A stretch of 21,940 bases of DNA. It comes from a virus. How positions within the stretch are numbered: the first letter of the stretch is position 1; the number at the start of each line of letters is the position of its first letter. The notes beneath the pieces were generated by a model that searched no databases, was not told where the DNA came from, and saw nothing but the letters and a program-made list of their open reading frames with translations. Of the stretch, positions 14,777 to 21,940 are shown piece after piece. A program made the translations under genes and the position numbers. Where the stretch lies: IMG/VR virus record IMGVR_UViG_3300043137_000006, positions 1 to 21,940 of that record; one strand, written 5' to 3'.

Positions 14777-15111
14777 GTCGCCACCCCACGCTCAAGCAGG
14801 AACTCAACAACGACATCTTTCGCATCAATGTGCGTCACGTTTTTGATAGCCCAAGTGTAGCCACGGATGACAACACGATCCGCCGCCGTGATTGTGTCGG
14901 TGAAGCTGTCAGCCCGGCAGCGCATGGTTGCCATTGCAACATCGCTCAAAGCGCCGCCTTGTATAGCCTCACGGCCCGTTCTTTCGCGCATATCAGCCCA
15001 GCGCACACCAGCGTTTGACCAACCAGTGTAGACGTTGCCATAAGCATCAATCGCGCCTTGATTGAGGCGCTGGAATGTCGCTCTTTCGCTGAATGCGCCA
15101 GCTCTAGCCAT
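14773..15111 (-). CDS. Head-tail adaptor / head closure protein (SPP1 gp16-like)
   Basis: A 112-residue protein of the head-tail joining type: an early ERATFQRLNQGAIDAYGNVYTGW (about 9-31), then WADMRERTGREAIQGGAL, and a beta part with ITAADRVVIRGYTWAIKNVTHID. This family seals the filled head and presents the surface to which the tail binds. I chose the ATG at 15109-15111, which overlaps the connector gene's end by 8 bases; a TTG at 15129 would add six residues. The gene ends in an ATGA overlap with the gp10-like gene. Confidence 0.82.
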   Translation of the reverse strand: MARAGAFSERATFQRLNQGAIDAYGNVYTGWSNAGVRWADMRERTGREAIQGGALSDVAMATMRCRADSFTDTITAADRVVIRGYTWAIKNVTHIDAKDVVVEFLLERGVAT

Positions 15112-15697
15112 ACCACTGGTTCCGCTCAATGCCGATCATTTCACTGAAACCATAGGGCAGATCATACATCTGCTTTTCGGTCGCCGTTTCGCGCATATCA
15201 TACCAGTGCGCCACCAGCATCATCAGGGCATGGCGAACAGTCTCAGGAACGCTGGTAGAAGAAGATCCATAGCCGATGATGTATTCAATCTTGATGGCGT
15301 CATCACGCATTTGCGTGACAGGCCAAGCCCTGCCAGCTTTTGGCGAAACACTGATGCGGTTTGGCGTTCCAAACACGTTGAAATCGGCCAGCGTGGCGGT
15401 CTGCAATGCGCCATCAACATCATAATACTTGATTGCAGAGACAGACTGCACAGGCCCAAGCGACAAATATACAGTGCCGGGGTTTGGTGAGAGCCATTGC
15501 CCCCAAGTCTGCGTTATCATTGCCTTGCCCAGCGCACCTTGTGCATCCACAAATGCCACCGCAGAAGCAATTAACCGCTGAATGATTGCGTCATCGTCGC
15601 TGCTTTCAACGCGCATTTGTGCCTTCGCCTCCGCCAATGAAATCGGCGTGACGGCTGGGCCTGTAACCTGCACAAGTGAAAACTGCGGCGAGAGCAT
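15104..15697 (-). CDS. Head-tail connector protein (phiE125 gp8 / HK97 gp6-like)
   Basis: A 197-residue protein with the pattern of the phiE125 gp8 family: the start SLVQVTGPAVTPISLAEAKA, MRVESSDDDAIIQRLIASAV (28-47), the TWGQWL motif (about 64-69), SAIKYYDVDG, and a helical end PETVRHALMMLVAHWYDMRE. Twelve copies of this type form a ring beneath the portal, the first link between head and tail. The start has AAGGA six bases upstream and comes two bases after the preceding stop. Full family length. Confidence 0.88.
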   Translation of the reverse strand: MLSPQFSLVQVTGPAVTPISLAEAKAQMRVESSDDDAIIQRLIASAVAFVDAQGALGKAMITQTWGQWLSPNPGTVYLSLGPVQSVSAIKYYDVDGALQTATLADFNVFGTPNRISVSPKAGRAWPVTQMRDDAIKIEYIIGYGSSSTSVPETVRHALMMLVAHWYDMRETATEKQMYDLPYGFSEMIGIERNQWYG

Positions 15698-15699
15698 GA

Positions 15700-15888
15700 T
15701 TATTCCTTCACGGCTTTTTCGACCGCAACCTTTTTGACGGCGCGTTCAATCGGAGCCGATTCAACATTTTCTGCTATGCCAGCTTCGACGTAACGCAATG
15801 CCACTGCATCGGTGACATCAATAATCGAACCTTGCTCATGCACAAAATCAGCACCAGCCATCGAAGTGAGCAAACGAACTTTAGCCAT
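15700..15888 (-). CDS. Small conserved head-region protein
   Basis: A 62-residue protein, MAKVRLLTSMAGADFVHEQG..., with a short beta domain ('VRLL.SMAG......G..IDV.DA.A.R..EAGIAE') followed by a charged Val/Lys/Glu tail (ERAVKKVAVEKAVKE). I recall this pattern in small unnamed phage proteins coded between the major capsid and the connector, possibly SH3-like. It might be a head accessory or assembly protein; the function is not known. It has a strong GGGGG site five bases before the ATG in the same GGCCATCATGGCT context as the major tail gene, preceded by a hairpin. Confidence 0.7.
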   Translation of the reverse strand: MAKVRLLTSMAGADFVHEQGSIIDVTDAVALRYVEAGIAENVESAPIERAVKKVAVEKAVKE

Positions 15889-15910
15889 GATGGCCCCCTA
15901 TGGTGATGGT

Positions 15911-15932
15911 GGGCAGGACCAAAGCCCTGCCC
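15911..15932 (-). promoter_or_regulatory. Hairpin between the major capsid and 62-aa genes
   Basis: GGGCAGG and CCTGCCC form a perfect 7-bp stem (8 bp with an inner G-U pair) and a loop with CTTTGG, in the 54-base gap between the capsid stop and the 62-aa gene's ATG. It ends 22 bases before that ATG. It is the strongest hairpin I see in the window. No T-run follows on the minus strand, so it is more likely a leader, a processing site or a 3' stabiliser for the capsid message than a full terminator; partial termination cannot be excluded. Confidence 0.6.
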
Positions 15933-15942
15933 ATTTGGTTTA

Positions 15943-17196
15943 TTAGGATGCAGCGTTCTTCAGGTGCTTGATAGCGGCGGTGTTAGCCAACACGCCATCA
16001 AAGCGGACGTAGCCCAAGATGCCGTAGTCGGGAGCAAAACGCTCACGGGCCACGAACAAGGTGGGTGCGCCAACTTTACGCACATAGAACTTGGACATAT
16101 CGCCGAACAGCATGACCTTGTTGGTAGCACCCAACGAAGCCATTGCTTGGTTCACAACGACATTGTAGCCCAAGATGTTCTGCGGAACAGCGGCCTGATA
16201 GTTGCCCATCTGCCAAAGGTAGTTGCCCTGACCATCTTTCAGCTTACGAACAGCAGCCAACGTGCTGTCGTTCATCATAATCGCGGTCGAAGGCGAGGAA
16301 CGATAAGCGGGATCAACAGAGTGGATCAAGTCAATGATTTCGTCTGCGGTGATGGCAGCAACAGCAGCAGCAGTTTTGCCAGCGGTCGAATTGGTAACGA
16401 TACCCTCGACATCCGACGAACCAGAACCAGTGGTCAGCTTGGAGTTCGCAATGCGACCCAGACGCTCACCAAGCAGTTCACCAAGCAGCGATTCCATATT
16501 CAGGATGGAGTCGTTTGCAAGTTCGTAGGACCAACGAACCCATTCAGTGTCAAACGCATATGCGCCCAACGAAGCCTGACCAAAGGTCACATCAGAACCG
16601 CCATCGTCAGTGACAGTGCCGCCTTCTGTATGTGCAACAGCGACAGAAGCCGTGTCGTTTACAGTCGGAATGTTGAACGTGTTGCCGCCAGTGGTGTTGA
16701 TCACAGTGAACAGGTTCGAATCATACATCGGGCCAGAAGCAATCATTGCTTTTTCGATGAATGCAGCCAGTTCCGTGGGGACAGTGTAGCCACCAGCAGT
16801 GTTTGTGCCAGCAGTTTGTGTGCGAACTTCAGCATTACGCAAAACGGCGCGATGCTCATTGTCCAGACCATCAACACCGCCATTGGCGATCATGGCGAAG
16901 AACGCGGTGCGATAGTCAACTTTTGCGCCGTCATCAACAGCGGCAACAGAGGTGCGCTCTGCAACAGGACGCTTCGACAGGTCGATGCCTTGTGCAGCGC
17001 GAACAGCAGCGTCCACTTTTTCCATGCGCTTTGCCACGCCGTCAAGGCGGTCGTGTTCAGCCATCATGGCATCAAATTCGCGCTCGATTTCAGCGGCGCG
17101 GGCTTCGTTTGTCTTGTCCGTAGCTTCGGCAAGTTTAGAACGGGCCTCGGTGGCGATACGCGCCATTTGCTCCCGCAGGGTCTTTAGATCAGCCAT
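15943..17196 (-). CDS. Major capsid protein, HK97 fold
   Basis: A 417-residue HK97-type capsid protein. Residues 1-about 70 are a highly charged helical, coiled-coil delta domain (EARAAEIEREFDAMMAEHDR) that acts as internal scaffold and is expected to be removed by the phage protease, probably near residues 115-130. The mature part starts around AEVRTQTAGTNTAGGYTVP (122-140), continues with the E-loop region, SLGAYAFDTEWVRWSYELAN, and ends with NVVVNQAMASLG...LFGDMSKFYVRKVG and LGYVRFDGVL, the conserved P- and A-domain parts. AGGAGG lies five bases before the ATG. A hairpin leader precedes it. Codon use is even and strongly biased, giving a long spurious frame on the other strand. Confidence 0.95.
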   Translation of the reverse strand: MADLKTLREQMARIATEARSKLAEATDKTNEARAAEIEREFDAMMAEHDRLDGVAKRMEKVDAAVRAAQGIDLSKRPVAERTSVAAVDDGAKVDYRTAFFAMIANGGVDGLDNEHRAVLRNAEVRTQTAGTNTAGGYTVPTELAAFIEKAMIASGPMYDSNLFTVINTTGGNTFNIPTVNDTASVAVAHTEGGTVTDDGGSDVTFGQASLGAYAFDTEWVRWSYELANDSILNMESLLGELLGERLGRIANSKLTTGSGSSDVEGIVTNSTAGKTAAAVAAITADEIIDLIHSVDPAYRSSPSTAIMMNDSTLAAVRKLKDGQGNYLWQMGNYQAAVPQNILGYNVVVNQAMASLGATNKVMLFGDMSKFYVRKVGAPTLFVARERFAPDYGILGYVRFDGVLANTAAIKHLKNAAS

Positions 17197-17214
17197 TATG
17201 GCCTCCTACAATGT

Positions 17215-17229
17215 GCCTTGCCCAAGGGC
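17215..17229 (-). promoter_or_regulatory. Leader hairpin upstream of the major capsid gene
   Basis: On the minus strand GCCCTTGGGCAAGGC can fold as GCC-TT paired with AA-GGC with a bulged C and GGGC loop, 18 bases before the ATG and just 5' of the AGGAGG site. An alternative, longer-loop fold pairs GCCCAA with TTGGGC across 17220-17241. The core CCTTGGGCAAG and the downstream GGAGGCCAT are shared with the major tail gene leader. The gap 17197-17260 holds no gene. Confidence 0.5.
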
Positions 17230-17260
17230 TGGGGATTGGGCCAACAGCGGGAGTCCGCCG

Positions 17261-18214
17261 TTATTCGTCAGCCACGAAGTCTTTGCGTTCCCATGCTTGG
17301 CAAACGCGCAGATTGTGACAAATGAAATCCAGTTTTTCGCACCAGCCGCGACCACCGCCGTCCATATCAAATGGCGTCAGTGGGATGTCCTCCATTGACT
17401 TCAACATTTCTGGCGTATTGTTGAAATAAGAACAGTTGGCGCAGAGTTGACGGCGGGCTTCGGCTTCGTTGATGCTCCAAACATCAGCCATTTTTGCCCA
17501 GTATTCTGGGTTTGCGGCTGGATCAGACGAAGCAACTTCAGGCCCAAGGTTCCAGTTTTCAACAGCGTTCTGCATATTGATTGCATTGATGCTGCCAGAA
17601 ACGATTTCGGGCTGCTCAACTTCTGGCAAAAGATACTCATTGCGCAGATCAATGCCAGCGGCTTTGGCTTTCATACGCATGCGGCGTACAGCTTGCGATT
17701 TGATCTGTTCCTCGCGGTGCTTTTCCAGCGACCGCAAAGCAATTTCAGTGCCATCGTAAGCAGGAGTGGTTACGATGCTGACATCGAACAATTGCGCTTC
17801 TTCAATCATGCGCTTTGGCATTTTTGCGCTGTCATCCCATTTCTGACGCACAGGACGAAACGCAAATGACATCTTGTCCAGATCGCCGCGCTTCATTTTC
17901 GGCACAATGCTGCGAACATCAGGGTCAGTCTGGTCAAGCATGGCTTCCATATACAGCCCACGTTCATCTTCAACCAATGTCAGAGTGCCAGAACGAGTAC
18001 GGGCCAGCGGCAGACCTTCATGGTTGATCAGGAAAACAACATCATCCCGACCGATTGCGTTCTTAAAAGCGCCGCGAACAATCACCTCGGTGAACATTCC
18101 ACCGATATTTGTTTCTTCGCCAAACACAGCGGCATAGCCAGCAACGCGGATTTCGCCATCATCGCCTTCGCGGATTTCCACAGGAACACCACGGCGGATT
18201 TCTTTTTCAGACAT
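17261..18214 (-). CDS. Prohead protease (HK97 U35/S78 type) with Cys-rich C-terminal domain
   Basis: A 317-residue protein. The start at 18212-18214 (MSEKEIRRGVPVEI...) follows a GGGG six bases upstream; a frame upstream would run into the portal gene. Residues 1-165 are the maturation protease domain, with RVAGYAAVFGEETN, the catalytic His65 in LINHEG, and Ser116 in DKMSFAF; VTTPAYDGTEI closes the domain. It cuts the capsid delta domain during head maturation. Residues about 165-317 are an extra domain: a basic helix (RRMRMKAKAAG), YWAKMADVWSINEAEARR, then Cys258, 261, 292, 299 and 305 with His300 (CANC, WCEKLDFICHNLRVC). HK97 protease lacks such a tail; I recall similar C-terminal parts in some marine phage proteins. 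Confidence 0.88.
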   Translation of the reverse strand: MSEKEIRRGVPVEIREGDDGEIRVAGYAAVFGEETNIGGMFTEVIVRGAFKNAIGRDDVVFLINHEGLPLARTRSGTLTLVEDERGLYMEAMLDQTDPDVRSIVPKMKRGDLDKMSFAFRPVRQKWDDSAKMPKRMIEEAQLFDVSIVTTPAYDGTEIALRSLEKHREEQIKSQAVRRMRMKAKAAGIDLRNEYLLPEVEQPEIVSGSINAINMQNAVENWNLGPEVASSDPAANPEYWAKMADVWSINEAEARRQLCANCSYFNNTPEMLKSMEDIPLTPFDMDGGGRGWCEKLDFICHNLRVCQAWERKDFVADE

Positions 18215-18248
18215 ATCTGACCCCGTTTGATGTTTCGATTGTAGCACA

Positions 18249-19466
18249 TCACCCGCCATTTGCGCCACCCACTTTAGGCTGACTGCCCAAAGGCACAGTC
18301 GCGCCTTGGATTAACAGATCAGTTGCGCCCTTAGCTGGTAGGTTTTCAATGGCGCGTATCTCGTCAGGTGTGCGAATGGCGTTCTGGATTGACACTGCAT
18401 AGGCTTCCATGCGTGACTTGAGATCGCCGCGCAGCAATCCGTCCACGTTAAATTCAACGTAGAAATCTGACCCACGACCGAAGAATTTCAGGTTCATTTC
18501 CTGTTCAAATTGCTCAACCCACCGCTTCACAGTGTGCTTCACAAAATGCAAATCCTGCTGTTCCGTATTGCTGAACGTGCCATGGGTCAGGTCTTGCAAA
18601 AAAACAGGTGGCAGCGAATAGATGCGGGCGATCTGCTCAATGCTAAACCGCTGCAATTCAAGCAACTGCATATTCTCAGGAGACAGGCCAATGGTCTTCA
18701 ACTCATGGCCCAACGGCAGCGCCATGATCGGTCGGCCTTCCTTAGCCAGCTTCAGGGTCGTTGCAGCCACATCTTCAGATGCGCGGTTAGCTGCCGCGCC
18801 CGATGCAAACGGCCCTTGCAGCACAGCCGGGGGAATGCCGCCAGATTGAAACGCCTTTGACCCATAGCGGCTGGCTGCAATAGCCATGCCGATGGCGTCT
18901 TTGTTCTGCGAGATTGGCCCACGCGAATCCGTCAAGTTTGCCTTCAACATAAACGGCAGGTCAAGGATTTCGCTCGACTCGTACACCCGCGAACTGGCGC
19001 GGAAGATTTTGCGCCCATCAATCAGTCGCTCAACCCGCACCTTGGTAGGATCAAGCGGATATAGGTTTACAATCTCGCCGCTGTTGTTGCGCTCAATGTA
19101 AGTTACAGCGCGACCGCCCGTTAGCGTCTGTTCAAACGAGTATTTCCGCCATTCAAAGCTGCTCATATCGTTGTTTATGGCATCGTGCAGCATCGTAGAC
19201 AGGCCAGATTTGACCTTTTCGCGGCTTCCATCAGCCGTCTTTTGATAGACTTGCAGCGGCAAACCAGCGATTGTGCCGGCGATAAAGTTGACAGCAGCCC
19301 ACACCGCAGGAACGCCAAGCGCCGTGTCGACGTTTACAGTAACGCCAGATGATGCGTAAAGGTCGCCCCAACCCATGATTTGCAAGAAATCATTGGCAGA
19401 AACAGGCGCAGTTGGGTTTTCTAGATTGCGTTTTTCCGTTTTACGGAACCGATCAAAGAGTGCCAT
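18249..19466 (-). CDS. Portal protein, HK97 family
   Basis: A 405-residue portal of usual HK97 length. Features: an N-terminal ALFDRFRKTEKR start, VPAVWAAVNFIAGTIAGLPLQVYQK (about 53-77), GGRAVTYIERNNSGEIVNLYPLDP at 114-137, PMALPLG-type wing strand, and SIEQIARIYSLPPVFLQDLTHGTFSNTEQQ, the strongly conserved stem region, with FVKHTVKRWVEQFEQEMN after it. The dodecamer forms the DNA entry and exit vertex and works with the terminase. The ATG at 19464-19466 is preferred (GGGA upstream); a TTG nine bases earlier would add three residues. It follows the large terminase after a 41-base gap. Confidence 0.93.
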   Translation of the reverse strand: MALFDRFRKTEKRNLENPTAPVSANDFLQIMGWGDLYASSGVTVNVDTALGVPAVWAAVNFIAGTIAGLPLQVYQKTADGSREKVKSGLSTMLHDAINNDMSSFEWRKYSFEQTLTGGRAVTYIERNNSGEIVNLYPLDPTKVRVERLIDGRKIFRASSRVYESSEILDLPFMLKANLTDSRGPISQNKDAIGMAIAASRYGSKAFQSGGIPPAVLQGPFASGAAANRASEDVAATTLKLAKEGRPIMALPLGHELKTIGLSPENMQLLELQRFSIEQIARIYSLPPVFLQDLTHGTFSNTEQQDLHFVKHTVKRWVEQFEQEMNLKFFGRGSDFYVEFNVDGLLRGDLKSRMEAYAVSIQNAIRTPDEIRAIENLPAKGATDLLIQGATVPLGSQPKVGGANGG

Positions 19467-19474
19467 CTGTCCCA

Positions 19475-19487
19475 ATCCATAATGGAT
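19475..19487 (-). promoter_or_regulatory. Small hairpin upstream of the portal gene
   Basis: ATCCA-TTA-TGGAT is a perfect 5-bp stem with a 3-base loop, eight bases before the portal ATG in the 41-base terminase-portal gap. It partly covers the only purine-rich site there, so it could modulate portal translation. The stem is short and may be chance. Confidence 0.25.
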
Positions 19488-19507
19488 GCTTCAAAGAACA
19501 TATCAGA

Positions 19508-21232
19508 TTAGGCGCCTAGTGTAAATGTTGGATCATCCCAAGGCGAAGACGGCGGCTTTGTTGCTTCACCAGCCATTGCGGCACCTATCGCCATTGTTGC
19601 AGCTAACGCCATGTCGATGCGACCTGTTGCCCGTTGCTTTTCAAATCGGCGAAGGCCAGCAGGGCTTGTCCAGAAGCAAGCGGACGCAACCGCCGATCTA
19701 AGAGCGGGATTGACCTCGATGCGGATGCGCTTTTCCAAGATCAAATCTTCAAATTGATTGACGGATTGCGGCATCCACAGCGGAGTATCTTTGCGCTGGT
19801 TCGTTCCCTGCGGGTGTTCAATCAATGGCAACACGCCGCCGATCTCATCCAAGGCATTTTCGAATGTTTTAATCAGCCATCGGTCATATGAAACTGCTTG
19901 AACGTCAAACTTTGCCGCAGCGTCAACGATGTCATAAGCCAAATGGTCATAGCGAATGACTTTGCCCGGGGGTGCAATTAACCAACCATCGCGCACCCAC
20001 ACAGAATAGGGTGCTTTGTCCATCATCTCGCGCTGATCTACTGTGTCGGCTGGGGTATAGCCACGCGCAAACAATGCAAACTTTGGTCGTCCATCTTCTG
20101 TCTGACCATCTGGGAAAACATAGGCAACGCCAGTGATGTCCTTGGTTGCAGATAGGTCCAAACCTATAAAGCACGGCTTTTCAGCGAAATCATCCAGCGT
20201 CATAGACGGATCTTCGCACATTTCCCATGCTTTTCGGCTGATCCAAGCCGCATCTGCATCGGTCCAGACGCAAAAGTGCAGCCGCAAAATGCTGTTCATC
20301 TTGCCCGGAATCGCTTTTGCCTGATCGACCACGCCCTGCAAATAGCTTTCTTTCAGGATTATGCCCAACAATGGGTTCACTTTTGACCAACAAGACGGGT
20401 CATTTAACGGGTCATCGCCTTCGTCTAACGCGCAGACATAAGCAAATGTGGTGTCATCTTGCACATCACCAGCTGCGACAGCGCAAGCGTGTTCATGTTC
20501 TTCCCAGCAAACGCTGTTTCTATCTGATCCGCTGTTTGTAATCATTAGCATCAACGGCTGGTTGCGAAATTTAAAACCGCGTTCCAGCATTTCCATGATG
20601 CCGCGATCTGGGTGTTCATGCACTTCGTCGCACAAAGCAAAGTGCGGGCGTGGGCCAGATCCACTTTTGCCGCTGTCACGACTGATAGGGCGAAAGAATG
20701 ATCCAGTGCTGATGTAGGCAAGGTTCCAGACAGGGTTGACCCCAGAAGGCGTTATGCGCTTTTCCAACGCTGGTGATTGACGCACCATCTTCACGGCATC
20801 CTGAAACAAGATCATCGCCTGATCTTTTTTTGCAGCCGCAGCGTAAATCTGAGCCCCAGCTTCGCCGTCAGCCATCAAACCATATAGGCCGATGCCACCA
20901 GCAAGCGGTGATTTGCCATTTCCCTTTCCCATCTCAATGTAGCAACGTCTAAACCGACGAAATCCATCTAGCTTTTTCCAGCCAAAAATTGATCCGACGA
21001 TAAACGCTTGGCTGATGTGCAAAACAAACGGCACACCTTCGAACTGCCCTTCGCTAAGTTTCAGCACGTTATGGAAGAAACCAATGGCCCGATCAGCTGC
21101 GGCTTCGTCAAAATAGATGTCGGTGCGCTTTAGGTCGGCCAGATGTCTGCGGCATTGATTGCGAACATGCGGCCCAGCGGATATTTCGCCAGCTAAAACT
21201 TGTTCTGCATACTGATGAACGATGTGCGTCAT
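19508..21232 (-). CDS. terL: Terminase large subunit (TerL)
   Basis: A 574-residue packaging motor of the Terminase_1 (HK97-like) group. The ATPase half has the Walker A GKGNGKS at residues 102-108, Walker B HFALCDEVHE at 197-206 (Asp202, Glu203), and the coupling motif LMLMITNSGS near 227-236. The nuclease half has the first metal-binding Asp in CFIGLDLSATKD (Asp359), a second in SYDRW (Asp450), and a third in RIDMALA (Asp540), so both activities look intact. It pumps DNA into proheads through the portal and cuts concatemers. Its ATG overlaps the small-subunit stop by 4 bases (ATGA), so the two subunits are translationally coupled. Confidence 0.95.
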   Translation of the reverse strand: MTHIVHQYAEQVLAGEISAGPHVRNQCRRHLADLKRTDIYFDEAAADRAIGFFHNVLKLSEGQFEGVPFVLHISQAFIVGSIFGWKKLDGFRRFRRCYIEMGKGNGKSPLAGGIGLYGLMADGEAGAQIYAAAAKKDQAMILFQDAVKMVRQSPALEKRITPSGVNPVWNLAYISTGSFFRPISRDSGKSGSGPRPHFALCDEVHEHPDRGIMEMLERGFKFRNQPLMLMITNSGSDRNSVCWEEHEHACAVAAGDVQDDTTFAYVCALDEGDDPLNDPSCWSKVNPLLGIILKESYLQGVVDQAKAIPGKMNSILRLHFCVWTDADAAWISRKAWEMCEDPSMTLDDFAEKPCFIGLDLSATKDITGVAYVFPDGQTEDGRPKFALFARGYTPADTVDQREMMDKAPYSVWVRDGWLIAPPGKVIRYDHLAYDIVDAAAKFDVQAVSYDRWLIKTFENALDEIGGVLPLIEHPQGTNQRKDTPLWMPQSVNQFEDLILEKRIRIEVNPALRSAVASACFWTSPAGLRRFEKQRATGRIDMALAATMAIGAAMAGEATKPPSSPWDDPTFTLGA

Positions 21233-21723
21233 GTAAAATACTGCGCTGATGGGTCATTGTCGTTTGCTCTGTCGGCCTCGATGCCAAGGCGCACACGGCT
21301 AGAAGGTGTTAGCCCATATTCAGCCGCATATTTCATAGCATCACGCATCGCTGTGTTTGCCGTCCCGACCATTGGGTTTTGAACAACGTTTCCGTTTGTA
21401 GTCTGCATAATTAGCCCTCCACTCGCTGGGTTTTTCTTTGCCATCAGTTGGATTGCTTCCTCGGCCTTGCGCCAACGACCATAGGCCTGACAATACATTG
21501 CCAACCCACGCCCATCTATTTCAGTCAAGATACCGCAGCGAAACAAAGCACCACAAATATGGTTCCATTCTTCCATTGCATACTCGTCAAGATGATCTGG
21601 CGGCTGCGGAATGTCAGGCATAACCATTACAGGTTTAGGTTCGTTCCGCGCACGATTGCGCGAACGATTTTGATCAGTGATTAATTTGATTGCGGTTGGC
21701 TTTGGTTTTCTGCCTCTAGTCAT
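21229..21723 (-). CDS. terS: Terminase small subunit, P27 family
   Basis: A 164-residue protein; the start MTRGRKPKPTAIKLITDQNR is the standard start of P27-family small terminases, so I reject a longer frame to 21873, which would cover the divergent gene. Further P27 features are PQPPDHLDEYAMEEWNHICGAL (35-60), ILTEIDGRGLAMYCQAYGRWRKAEE, GNVVQNPMVGTANTAMRDAM, and EYGLTPSSRVRLG near the C-terminus. It recognises the packaging start on phage DNA and loads the large subunit. The site before the ATG is weak (AAAG). It is the first gene of the minus-strand operon in this window. Confidence 0.92.
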   Translation of the reverse strand: MTRGRKPKPTAIKLITDQNRSRNRARNEPKPVMVMPDIPQPPDHLDEYAMEEWNHICGALFRCGILTEIDGRGLAMYCQAYGRWRKAEEAIQLMAKKNPASGGLIMQTTNGNVVQNPMVGTANTAMRDAMKYAAEYGLTPSSRVRLGIEADRANDNDPSAQYFT

Positions 21724-21793
21724 GGTTTTTGTCTTTACTTTTTTTGTGGTTAATTTTACACATATTCTTGTAACAATAATATGGAGACAAAAA
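21724..21793. promoter_or_regulatory. Divergent AT-rich intergenic region, likely promoters
   Basis: This 70-base, strongly AT-rich gap separates the minus-strand terminase gene from a plus-strand gene. For the plus strand TTTACA (21755-21760) and TAATAT (21777-21782) are 16 bases apart and resemble -35/-10 boxes, though initiation there would fall so close to the ATG that the ribosome site would be lost; a more upstream start is possible. For the minus strand TTGTCT and GAATAT lie 17 bases apart. These are eye matches only. Confidence 0.4.
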
Positions 21794-21940
21794 ATGACCG
21801 CATATGAACAAATGTGCTTTGACGCTGCTGTTGTGTTTGCCGCCGTGCGTGGCGCAAAACCTAATACACGCATTCGTCAAGAATTTGCAAATTTTGCTGA
21901 CGCGCAAAGTTATGCTGCTACATTTGGCGACAAGAAAACC
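21794..21940 (+). CDS. Small plus-strand phage protein, partial (C-terminus off the window)
   Basis: Forty-nine codons open to the window edge from an ATG at 21794, with GGAG seven bases upstream. The product MTAYEQMCFDAAVVFAAVRG, then KPNTRIRQEFANFADAQSYAATFGDKKT, is soluble, helix-prone and lacks recognised motifs. I have a faint memory of similar short proteins in marine phages. It is read away from the terminase, so it belongs to another transcription unit, maybe the early or middle genes. The clear ribosome site and phage-like composition support a real gene. Function unknown. Confidence 0.68.
   Translation, partial: MTAYEQMCFDAAVVFAAVRGAKPNTRIRQEFANFADAQSYAATFGDKKT

Noticed and set aside
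15911-15932. Strong hairpin as intrinsic terminator after the capsid gene
   Set aside because: No T-run follows the stem on the minus strand, and essential connector genes lie downstream in the same operon; kept as a leader or processing hairpin instead.
15964-17187. A 407-codon open frame on the plus strand, opposite the major capsid gene
   Set aside because: It lies wholly within the clearly recognised capsid gene on the opposite strand, gives a low-complexity Cys/His/Ser-rich product without family features, and is explained by the strongly biased codon use of the capsid gene.
18215-18268. Longer start for the prohead protease
   Set aside because: It would overlap the portal gene's end and adds residues unlike the family; the start at 18214 has a well-placed GGGG site.
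21724-21873. N-terminal extension of the small terminase by 50 codons
   Set aside because: The extension is Cys/His-rich and unlike the family, covers the divergent gene and promoter region, and P27 proteins typically begin at the MTRGRKPK position.
1-21940. tRNA, rRNA, insertion sequences, integrase or attachment sites
   Set aside because: I looked for cloverleaf-like segments, transposase or integrase motifs and terminal inverted repeats and saw none I could support; lifestyle (temperate or lytic) cannot be decided from this window.

Overview
This window is the late (virion and lysis) region of a tailed double-stranded DNA phage with an HK97-type capsid and a long, non-contractile (siphovirus-like) tail. 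It could be a free phage or a prophage; no integrase, repressor or bacterial gene lies in the window. The tail genes follow the order seen in alphaproteobacterial phages and gene transfer agents: major tail protein, tail chaperone, tape measure, Dit-like protein, DUF2163-like hub, NlpC/P60-like protein, J-like tip. Several small fibre and lysis proteins look like types I associate with marine phages of Rhodobacterales and relatives. The host is therefore probably a marine alphaproteobacterium; this rests on remembered family resemblance, not on a search.

Almost everything is on the minus strand, in one tightly packed operon read from right to left. Packaging and head genes come first: small terminase (21229-21723), large terminase, portal, prohead protease with an unusual Cys-rich tail, and major capsid protein. 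The connector set follows: a 62-aa protein, a gp6/gp8-like connector, head-tail adaptor, gp10-like protein and DUF3168 tail terminator. The tail comes next: major tail protein, tail assembly chaperone with a probable -1 ribosomal frameshift into a second frame, tape measure, Dit-like, hub, NlpC/P60-like and J-like tip protein (down to 6823). From 6813 to 2288 lies a run of fibre, receptor-binding and virion accessory genes, including a 616-aa protein with a glycine-rich domain followed by eleven exact-length 23-residue repeats. From 2277 to 507 lies a lysis module of four small membrane proteins and a GH19-type endolysin. At the left edge a truncated gene (1-517) combines a helix-turn-helix start with the beginning of a calcineurin-like phosphoesterase domain.

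At the right edge a short gene starts divergently on the plus strand (21794 onward). The roughly 70 bp AT-rich gap between it and the small terminase is the only visible place for divergent promoters, so it may divide the late operon from another transcription unit.

Most genes in the operon overlap or nearly touch (ATGA and TGATG/TAATG junctions), implying translational coupling. The few gaps longer than about 40 bases each hold a small hairpin just upstream of the next ribosome binding site. The hairpins ahead of the major capsid and major tail genes share a nearly identical core and start context, which suggests a leader that raises output of the most abundant virion proteins.
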